Assembly: GCA_002431865.1 (NCBI GenBank)
Contig: DJEI01000063.1
Span: forward strand, 918 to 21,021
Direction: 5' to 3'
Source: Lachnospiraceae bacterium UBA5902
Lineage (GTDB): Bacteria > Bacillota > Clostridia > Lachnospirales > Lachnospiraceae
DNA: 20,104 bases
The translations under genes were made by a program, and so were the position numbers. The notes beneath the pieces were generated by a model. It was given only the letters and a program-made list of their open reading frames with translations. It did no database searches and was not told the origin of the DNA. Positions 5,682 to 12,667 of the stretch are shown one piece after another (the stretch's first letter is position 1; every line of letters begins with the position of its first letter).

Positions 5682-7772
5682 TTACTGTTCGCTCTGTTTT
5701 TCTTTGTTACGGAAGCCTGCGCTTGTATGAATAATGACCTTATCAAAAATCATAAACATCGTCGGCAACAGCAGGATAACAACTACCATACTGATCAACG
5801 CACCACGTGCCATCAACGTACACAGGGAGCTGATCATATCAATGTTTGAATAAAGTCCAACACCGAATGTCGCTGCGAAGAAACTCAACGCACTGACGAC
5901 AATCGACTGCACAGAGCCCCTCATTCCTTCGATGACTGCATCCTTCTTCTCAAGTCCGCTATGCCTTGCACGTTTATACTTATTTGTCATCAAGATTGCA
6001 TAATCAACAGTCGCGCCAAGCTGGATTGTACCAATTACGATCGAAGCAATAAACGGAATCGCCGTCTTCGTGTAGGTAGGAATACCCATGTTGATGAAGA
6101 TAGCAAACTCGATTACCGCAACCAGGATGACCGGAAGTGTAATAGACTTAAATACACAGGCAATGATCAGAAAAATTACACCGATGGATACGGCACTTAC
6201 CATCTTGAAATCCTTATCTGTGATCTCGATCAGATCCTTCGTACATGGTGCTTCACCAATCAACATACCATTTTTATCACATTCTTTAACCATCTTCTTC
6301 AATGTATCACACTGTGCATTTACCTCATCTGATGCCACTTTGTATTCCGACATGATCAAAAGCATCTTATATTTATCGCTCTCGAAGACTTCCCGGATCT
6401 GATCCGGAAGTATATCTTTCGGAATCGTAGTTCCAACGATACTGTCAAGTCCAAGCACTGTCTTGACACCATCTACCTTCTCCATTTCCTTTGTCATCTC
6501 CACAACGTCCTTGGTCGGTGTGTTGACATCCAGAAGTACTATATGGGTTGCACCCATGTGATACTGTTCCTCCAGTTTGTTGTTCGCCGTAATACTCTCC
6601 AGACTCTCCGGAAGTGTACCTGCCAGGTCATAATATACGGTATTATGTGTATATCCGTAGATGGCTGGACCGATCAGTATAAAGAACAGGATAATAAATA
6701 TGTAGAAATGATTTACTACCCATTTTGATATTCCGGACAGATCCGGCAAAATAACCTTATGCTTTGTCTTCTCGATTGCCTTGTCGAAGATCAAGATCAT
6801 AGACGGCAATACCGTTACGCAACTGATAACTCCAAATACAACACCCTTTGCCATAACCACACCAAGATCCATACCAAGTGTGAAGCTCATGAAACAAAGT
6901 GCGATAAATCCGGCTACGGTTGTGATGGAACTACCAACAACAGATGAAATCGTGCCGGAAATTGCATGTGCCATCGCACGATTCTTATCACCCGGATATA
7001 CCTGTTGCTTCTCCTCGTAGCTGTGCCACAGAAAAATCGAGTAATCCATCGTAACACCTAACTGCAAAACTGCCGCCAGTGCCTGTGTCACGTAGGAAAT
7101 CTCTCCTTTGAACACGTTCGTACCTAAGTTATAAACAATCGCCATACCTATACTCAACAGGAAGAAAACCGGGATGATAGCGGAATCCATCGCAAGCGCC
7201 AGAACGATCGTCGAAAGAATAACCGCGATCAATACATAAATCGGTGTTTCTTTGTTGGAGAGGTTCTTTGTATCTGTAACAACCGCAGACATACCGGAAA
7301 GGAAGCACTGCTTGTTCATAACCTTACGCAGGTTCTCAATGGCTTCCATTGTCTCATCTGCAGAAATGGAATTCGGATACAGTACAAACATGATCGTTGA
7401 ATTTGCATCCTTGTTTACAAATGCGTCCTCGATGCTGTCCGGAAGCAAATCGATCGGAACGGACAGATCCATGAAGGAGTCATACCATAAAACATCCTTG
7501 ACACCCTGGACCTTGCACATTTCCTTACGCATAGCAGATATGTCTTTGTCCGACATACCCTCCACCACGCACATGGAAAATGCACCGGTACCAAATTCGT
7601 CCACCATGATCTCCTGACCTTTCATCGTCTCGATGTCGTCCGGAAGATAATTTAAAATGTCATAATTTACACGAGTGTGAAAATATCCAAACGCTGACGG
7701 GACCAACAACAGAACCGCAATCACCAGAATCAGCACCTTGTGTTTCACTACCCATTTGCCAAAATGAATCAC
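5682..7772 (-). CDS. MMPL/RND-superfamily exporter
   Basis: The 696-residue protein has the duplicated RND layout: one membrane helix, a large extracytoplasmic domain, a block of five helices, then the same again, about 12 helices in all. Each half has the family GxxxDY signature in a helix, GVTMDY in the first half and GATVDY in the second. These Asp residues are expected to carry protons in MMPL transporters. The substrate cannot be read from sequence; lipids, drugs and peptides are all known for relatives. The start is a GTG at 7772, with AAAGG about 11 bases upstream; a nearby ATG at 7779 is in another frame. It follows tetR in the same direction and precedes the heptad-repeat partner by 35 bases. 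The palindrome at 7847-7860 points to TetR control. Confidence 0.93.
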   Translation of the reverse strand: MIHFGKWVVKHKVLILVIAVLLLVPSAFGYFHTRVNYDILNYLPDDIETMKGQEIMVDEFGTGAFSMCVVEGMSDKDISAMRKEMCKVQGVKDVLWYDSFMDLSVPIDLLPDSIEDAFVNKDANSTIMFVLYPNSISADETMEAIENLRKVMNKQCFLSGMSAVVTDTKNLSNKETPIYVLIAVILSTIVLALAMDSAIIPVFFLLSIGMAIVYNLGTNVFKGEISYVTQALAAVLQLGVTMDYSIFLWHSYEEKQQVYPGDKNRAMAHAISGTISSVVGSSITTVAGFIALCFMSFTLGMDLGVVMAKGVVFGVISCVTVLPSMILIFDKAIEKTKHKVILPDLSGISKWVVNHFYIFIILFFILIGPAIYGYTHNTVYYDLAGTLPESLESITANNKLEEQYHMGATHIVLLDVNTPTKDVVEMTKEMEKVDGVKTVLGLDSIVGTTIPKDILPDQIREVFESDKYKMLLIMSEYKVASDEVNAQCDTLKKMVKECDKNGMLIGEAPCTKDLIEITDKDFKMVSAVSIGVIFLIIACVFKSITLPVILVAVIEFAIFINMGIPTYTKTAIPFIASIVIGTIQLGATVDYAILMTNKYKRARHSGLEKKDAVIEGMRGSVQSIVVSALSFFAATFGVGLYSNIDMISSLCTLMARGALISMVVVILLLPTMFMIFDKVIIHTSAGFRNKEKQSEQ

Positions 7773-7823
7773 GAGTCATCACACCTTTCTTCTTTTTTCT
7801 CTCATCTTCTTCATTGCACCCCT

Positions 7824-7852
7824 ATAATAAAAAAAGGATTGAATATATTGAA
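7824..7852 (-). promoter_or_regulatory. Likely promoter of the exporter operon
   Basis: The minus strand reads TTCAAT (7847-7852), 17 bp, then TATTAT (7824-7829). The -35 box is weak and overlaps the palindrome at 7847-7860. This suits a repressed promoter, but the exact boxes are uncertain. Confidence 0.5.
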
Positions 7853-7860
7853 TATTCAAT
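7838..7860. promoter_or_regulatory. Candidate TetR operator
   Basis: ATTGAATATTCAAT (7847-7860) is a perfect 14-bp palindrome. The adjacent ATTGAATAT (7838-7846) directly repeats its first nine bases. It lies between tetR and the exporter and covers the likely -35 region, as expected for a TetR site. Assignment to this TetR is inferred from position. Confidence 0.6.
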
Positions 7861-7940
7861 TTAGATGGTTTGTTTGCATTTACTATACATAAATTAAAAT
7901 GTGTTTATTTTGCTATACATTTACATTTTTTATGTAATGG

Positions 7941-8513
7941 CTATACTAACTCATTTAAGACATCCATCATCGAAGACTTTGTCAGATACTTGTAAACCTC
8001 TGACAAATCCTTCGGCGAGATCATATAATCACGTTTAATCCACGCAATCGCTACATAGCACATCGAGTTCGCATAGTATTCTGCAATAATCTGACGATCA
8101 AGCCATGCGTATTTGTGGCTTTTTCCCTGTTTCTTCCGATCAATGATCTCTAACAGAAGCTTCGACACTTCGTTACGCGCAATGCTCTCAAAAGAATTCT
8201 GCCCATCGATACACACCGCCCGCTCATAAAAGGTACGCTCATTCTGCATGCTTGAAAAAAGTAATGTCAGACCTTCCTGTATCATATCGTTTAACAGGAG
8301 CGGCTTGATCGGTTCGAGCAGATCATGCCGTACAATGTATTCAAGCAACGCATATTTATCTGCAAAATGATTGTAAAATGTCGGTCGGATTACACCTGCC
8401 TTGCCTGTGATATCCTTGATGGTGATCTTCTCCATCGGTGTCTTGCACAGAAGCTCCTTGAAGCTTGCTGCAAGCAGATCATCGGTATTTTCTTTTTTTC
8501 CTCTTTGCTGCAT
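7941..8513 (-). CDS. TetR/AcrR-family transcriptional repressor
   Basis: The 190-residue protein has a standard TetR N-terminal DNA-binding domain. The helix-turn-helix spans about 28-52, with ITIKDITGKAGV followed by the family hallmark TFYNHFADKYALL. The C-terminal domain is all-helical and variable, as expected for a ligand pocket, so the inducer cannot be inferred. The ATG at 8513 has AAGGAA five bases upstream. The gene starts 22 bases after the cls stop, so it probably shares that transcript. The gap of about 170 bases before the exporter is AT-rich and contains a perfect palindrome. It most likely represses the exporter and its heptad-repeat partner. Confidence 0.92.
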   Translation of the reverse strand: MQQRGKKENTDDLLAASFKELLCKTPMEKITIKDITGKAGVIRPTFYNHFADKYALLEYIVRHDLLEPIKPLLLNDMIQEGLTLLFSSMQNERTFYERAVCIDGQNSFESIARNEVSKLLLEIIDRKKQGKSHKYAWLDRQIIAEYYANSMCYVAIAWIKRDYMISPKDLSEVYKYLTKSSMMDVLNELV

Positions 8514-8535
8514 AACGTTCCTTCTTTCTTCACAG

Positions 8536-10146
8536 CTACATCAACGGGGCTACTAACCGGAGCAGACTCTGTCCGAACAATTTGAGACGGCTCGTCTCCC
8601 GGATCTTCTCCTTTGTCACTTCATCACACTTTGCCAACGTGTCCATATAATCTTCCTTGATCTCATAGATTGTGCTGCAATTAAACATCCATACACCACA
8701 TTCAAAATGCAGGTACAAGCTCCGATAATCAAAGTTGATCGTACCGACCGTTGCCACCCTATCATCCACAACGACCGTCTTGGCATGGATAAAGCCCGGC
8801 GTATACTGAAAAATCCGCACGCCTGCTTCAATCAACTGATAATAATATGACTGGGTAACTAAGTACACCAGCTTCTTATCCGGGATACCCGGTGTGATGA
8901 TGCGCACGTCAATTCCGCTTTTTGCCGCAAGTGTCAACGCCGTCACCATCTCGTTATCAATAATCAGATATGGTGTTGTGATATAGACATAATGCTTTGC
9001 CTTGTTGATCATATTCAGATAGATATTCTCTCCGACAATTTCATTATCCACCGGCGTGTCGCCATACGGCTGAATGTATCCATCCGAGAAGAATGCCATA
9101 TCCTGATATTTTTCCGGCGAATACGCCGAGTAATCATCCTTCTCTCCGGTCAGCATAAGCCATGTCTGCAGGAACATCAAGGTCAGATTCCAGACAGCCT
9201 CGCCCTTCAGCATGATACCGGTATCCTTCCAATGTCCAAACCGCGATTTCTTGTTAATATATTCATCCGCCAGATTGATACCGCCGGTAAATCCAACATA
9301 GCCATCAATAACCGTGATTTTCCGGTGGTCACGGTTGTTCTGCCGCAGGTTAAAAAATGGTCCAATCGGGTTAAAGGCTGCGACCTTGATTCCTTTCTCC
9401 TTCATATCCTTGATAAACCGGGAAGGAATCCACATGGAGCAGCCAAAATCATCATAGATCAGGCGCACATCCACGCCCTCTTTTGCTTTCCGCTCCATAA
9501 TCTCTAAAATCGTATCCCACATCTCACCCTGTTTGATGATGAAATACTCCATAAATATAAAATGCTTCGCATTATTTAGTTCTTCCACAAGCTTCGCGAA
9601 ATTATCCTCGCCGAGCGGGAAATAACGCACGGCTGTATTCTTATACACCGGATAGCCTGCGGTCTTGGAAATATACGTTGACTGCACGCTCGCACTCTGA
9701 CTCATTTTCCGAATCTCCCGCTGCCGGCTCTTATCACTCGGCATATACTGAAATGTATCGAGATGATTCTTCTGCGCATCCCGGATAAACTTCATACGGG
9801 TTCGGTTACCGGCAATCGCGATATACAGCACGCCGCCTAAGATCGGCGTTACCATCATAAGCAGAATCCACGTCAGCTTATACGCGGGGTTTTCCGGTTT
9901 ATTCACGATATACAGCACAACCGTCGCCGAAATCAACAGTGCCAGTGTCTTCCAGTAGAACATGTAGTTCTTGGCAATTCCATACAGAAATACCCAGAAA
10001 AAGATCTGCAGGATCAGGGTAAATACAACAATCGCGATCTTCGTGATATAAATGGATTTGGATTTGTTCTGTCGTCCATATCGCAGTTTATCATGTCCAT
10101 GTTCATGTCCGCCATGCGCCGTTTCCTGTTCTGTTTTCTGTTCCAT
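8536..10146 (-). CDS. cls: Cardiolipin synthase, phospholipase D family
   Basis: The enzyme condenses two phosphatidylglycerol molecules into cardiolipin plus glycerol at the membrane. Counting from the ATG at 10146 (536 residues), two membrane helices lie at about 35-57 and 65-82, with a further hydrophobic stretch near 90-112. Two complete HKD motifs follow: HRKITVID (274-281) and HAKTVVVD (454-461). Both have the GG/GT-x-N continuation (GGINLADEY, GTINFDYRS). An alternative TTG start at 10167 adds seven residues and has AAGGA nine bases upstream; the ATG has AGGAG twelve bases upstream, so the start is uncertain. The N-terminus is His-rich (HGGHEHGHD), unusual for Cls. It lies 110 bases after the RlmI-like gene and 22 bases before tetR. 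Confidence 0.93.
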   Translation of the reverse strand: MEQKTEQETAHGGHEHGHDKLRYGRQNKSKSIYITKIAIVVFTLILQIFFWVFLYGIAKNYMFYWKTLALLISATVVLYIVNKPENPAYKLTWILLMMVTPILGGVLYIAIAGNRTRMKFIRDAQKNHLDTFQYMPSDKSRQREIRKMSQSASVQSTYISKTAGYPVYKNTAVRYFPLGEDNFAKLVEELNNAKHFIFMEYFIIKQGEMWDTILEIMERKAKEGVDVRLIYDDFGCSMWIPSRFIKDMKEKGIKVAAFNPIGPFFNLRQNNRDHRKITVIDGYVGFTGGINLADEYINKKSRFGHWKDTGIMLKGEAVWNLTLMFLQTWLMLTGEKDDYSAYSPEKYQDMAFFSDGYIQPYGDTPVDNEIVGENIYLNMINKAKHYVYITTPYLIIDNEMVTALTLAAKSGIDVRIITPGIPDKKLVYLVTQSYYYQLIEAGVRIFQYTPGFIHAKTVVVDDRVATVGTINFDYRSLYLHFECGVWMFNCSTIYEIKEDYMDTLAKCDEVTKEKIRETSRLKLFGQSLLRLVAPLM

Positions 10147-10256
10147 TGTCTTCTCTGTCTCCTGCAATCTGTCTTTTCCTTCTTTCCCTATCTACAACAT
10201 AGTATATGTTTATCCATCGCTGCCATGATCGAATGATTGCATTCATCACAGCGCTG

Positions 10257-11120
10257 CTATTCCGCACTCCAGCGTCCGGATGCACCACAAGGAAGTATCA
10301 GTCCTGTCTCTTTCACCGGAAGTCCGATCTCCTGCGACTCCACATATCCGCCGAATTTCTTCTCAACCTCCGTCGAAATCATGTAGGTGAGCACCGCCGG
10401 AGCCAATCCGGTTGTATACGAATTCACTAAAAAGAATAACGGATCATCCGACAAAAGCTGACTTGCCAGCGCGATAAACGGATGAATCTTCTCCTCCAGC
10501 TTCCAGATCTCGCCCTTCGGTCCTCTTCCATACGATGGCGGATCCATGATGATGCCATCGTAATGATTGCCACGGCGGATCTCCCGCTCCACAAATTTCA
10601 CACAATCATCGACCAGCCAGCGGATTGGTGCATCTTCAAGCCCGGAAGCCACTGCATTTTCCTTGCCCCATGTCACCATACCCTTTGATGCATCGACATG
10701 TGTGACCTTTGCGCCTGCCTTCGCTGCTGCCAGTGTCGCGCCACCGGTATAGGCAAACAAATTCAGCACTTTGATCTCACGATTCGCATTCCGTATTTTC
10801 TCACTGAACCAGTCCCAGTTCACCGCCTGCTCCGGAAAAAGTCCGGTATGTTTGAATGTAAATGGTTTCAGATGAAACGTCAGGTCCTTGTAATGGATGC
10901 TCCATTGCTTCGGCAGATCGAAGAATTCCCATTCTCCACCGCCCTTGTTGCTACGGTGATAATGTCCATTCAGCTTTTTCCATGCCGGGTTCTTTCTCGG
11001 AAGATCCCACAACACCTGCGGGTCCGGGCGAAGCAAAATATAATCGCCCCATCGTTCCAGTTTTTCTCCCTTTGAACAATCTATAATCTCATATTCTTTC
11101 CACTGATCGGCTACCCACAT
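10257..11120 (-). CDS. Class I SAM-dependent methyltransferase, RlmI-like without PUA domain
   Basis: The 287-residue protein has an N-terminal beta-rich part (about 1-90) and a Rossmann methyltransferase domain. Motif I is LNLFAYTGG (119-127), the acidic loop is HVDASKG (141-147), and motif IV is DPPSYGRG (193-200). The pair FAYTGG and DPPSYGRG is typical of the Methyltrans_SAM/RlmI-RlmK group, which modifies 23S rRNA. RlmI itself has an N-terminal PUA domain, which I do not see, so the exact substrate is open. The ATG at 11120 has AAAGGG about 12 bases upstream. The gap of 110 bases to cls has no terminator, so the two may be co-transcribed. Confidence 0.85.
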   Translation of the reverse strand: MWVADQWKEYEIIDCSKGEKLERWGDYILLRPDPQVLWDLPRKNPAWKKLNGHYHRSNKGGGEWEFFDLPKQWSIHYKDLTFHLKPFTFKHTGLFPEQAVNWDWFSEKIRNANREIKVLNLFAYTGGATLAAAKAGAKVTHVDASKGMVTWGKENAVASGLEDAPIRWLVDDCVKFVEREIRRGNHYDGIIMDPPSYGRGPKGEIWKLEEKIHPFIALASQLLSDDPLFFLVNSYTTGLAPAVLTYMISTEVEKKFGGYVESQEIGLPVKETGLILPCGASGRWSAE

Positions 11121-11167
11121 ATACTTTTAGTCCCTTTCGTCTATTTTCTTATACATAGCGTCCTGAT

Positions 11168-11195
11168 TTTATACAAGCAATACTAACACACCCAA
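11168..11195 (-). promoter_or_regulatory. Candidate promoter of the RlmI-like gene
   Basis: The minus strand reads TTGGGT (11190-11195), 16 bp, then TATAAA (11168-11173), about 48 bases upstream of the ATG at 11120 and after the gltA terminator. The -35 box is weak. Confidence 0.5.
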
Positions 11196-11243
11196 CTTTC
11201 CAACGCAAGAATGAAAGTCCCGTTTTTGTCATGAAGTACAGAT

Positions 11244-11283
11244 AAAAAAAGACAGTTTGCACATTTTGTACATGCAAACTGTC
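11244..11283 (-). terminator. Intrinsic terminator of the kinase-citrate synthase operon
   Basis: GACAGTTTGCA (11251-11261) and TGCAAACTGTC (11273-11283) form a perfect 11-bp stem with an 11-base loop. On the minus strand it is followed by seven T residues (11244-11250), directly after the gltA stop at 11293. Confidence 0.95.
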
Positions 11284-11292
11284 GTAATTTTC

Positions 11293-12651
11293 TTACCAGT
11301 CACGCTTCTCGATTGGAATATATTCTTTGTGATGACCGACGAATTTGTACGCCGGGCGGATAATCTTGCCCTTGTTTACCAGCTCCTCGATCCGGTGTGC
11401 AGACCAGCCGGAGATACGGGAGATTGCAAAGATCGGTGTGAATATCTCGATTGGCAGCTTCAACATCGTATACACGAATCCACTGTAGAAATCGACATTC
11501 GCGCAAACCGTCTTAAATGTACGGCGATGCTCACTGATCAGCTTGGCTGCTATACGCTCGACTCTGTCGTACAGTGCAAATTCATCCTGCAAGCCCTTCT
11601 CCTCAGAAAGCTTCTTGGCATATTTCTTCAGAATCACCGCTCTTGGATCGGACTCACTGTAAACTGCGTGTCCCATACCGTAGATCAGACCGGAATGGTC
11701 GAAGCCCTTCTTATCAAGCAGTCCCTGCAGATACTCGGAAATCTCATCCTCGTTCTCCCAATCCTTGACATGCATTTTCATATCATCGAACATCTGCTGT
11801 ACCTTGATGTTCGCGCCACCATGCTTCGGTCCCTTCAGAGATCCAAGAGAAGCAGCGACGGTCGAATAGGTATCCGTTCCTGTCGATGTCAATACATGTG
11901 TCGTAAAGGTTGAGTTATTACCACCACCATGCTCCGCATGGATAACCAGGCAGACATCCAGAACCTTCGCTTCCAGTGCGGTGTATTTTCCATCGGTACG
12001 AAGCAGACGCAGAATATTCTCTGCGGTCGAAAGCTCTTTCTTCGGTCTGTGAATAACTAAGCTCTTATCAAGATAATAGTGTCTGTATGCCTGATAACCG
12101 TATGCCGCCATAACCGGGAACTGTGCAATCAGCTGCAGGCACTGCATCAGTACATTTTTGATATCCAGATTGTTCGGATCTGGATCGTAAGTATATAAGG
12201 TCAGAACGCACTTCTGCAGGACATTCATCATATCCCGGCTCGGTGCCTTCATGATAACATCACGGTTAAAACTCTCCGGCAGCTGGCGAAGCTCTCCAAG
12301 CACTTCCTTAAAACAGTCAAGCTGTTCCTGGCTTGGCAGATCGCCAAACAAAAGCAGATATGTCGTCTCTTCAAATCCATACTGGCTGTTCCGGAAGCCC
12401 TGTACGAGCTGCTGTACCTCGTAGCCTTGGAAATAAAGTTCTCCAGGAATTGGCACACGGTGTCCATCCACAACGCTAAATCCCATAACGTCGGACACTT
12501 CTGTAAGTCCGGTCAGTACGCCTCGTCCGTTGGAGTCTCGAAGTCCCCGCTTTACGTTGTACTCTTCGTAGAGATTTAAGTCAATCTTACCCGAATCGTT
12601 ACAGAAACGTACATATTCATCTAGTATCTGGTCAAATTTCAAATCTGACAT
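11293..12651 (-). CDS. gltA: Citrate synthase
   Basis: The enzyme joins acetyl-CoA and oxaloacetate to citrate, the entry step of the oxidative TCA branch that supplies 2-oxoglutarate for glutamate. The 452-residue protein carries the catalytic set: His277 in GPKHGGAN, His328 in GMGHAVYSESDPR and Asp387 in NVDFYSG. His241 in HAEHGGGNNST matches the oxaloacetate-binding position, and GWSAHRIEE near the end is also typical. It has an N-terminal extension of about 50 residues, seen in clostridial forms. The ATG at 12651 has AGGAG nine bases upstream. It starts 16 bases after the kinase stop and ends in a strong terminator, so it is the distal gene of a two-gene operon. In Bacillus naming it would be citZ or citA. 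Confidence 0.96.
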   Translation of the reverse strand: MSDLKFDQILDEYVRFCNDSGKIDLNLYEEYNVKRGLRDSNGRGVLTGLTEVSDVMGFSVVDGHRVPIPGELYFQGYEVQQLVQGFRNSQYGFEETTYLLLFGDLPSQEQLDCFKEVLGELRQLPESFNRDVIMKAPSRDMMNVLQKCVLTLYTYDPDPNNLDIKNVLMQCLQLIAQFPVMAAYGYQAYRHYYLDKSLVIHRPKKELSTAENILRLLRTDGKYTALEAKVLDVCLVIHAEHGGGNNSTFTTHVLTSTGTDTYSTVAASLGSLKGPKHGGANIKVQQMFDDMKMHVKDWENEDEISEYLQGLLDKKGFDHSGLIYGMGHAVYSESDPRAVILKKYAKKLSEEKGLQDEFALYDRVERIAAKLISEHRRTFKTVCANVDFYSGFVYTMLKLPIEIFTPIFAISRISGWSAHRIEELVNKGKIIRPAYKFVGHHKEYIPIEKRDW

Positions 12652-12667
12652 GCCCTCAACTCCTATC

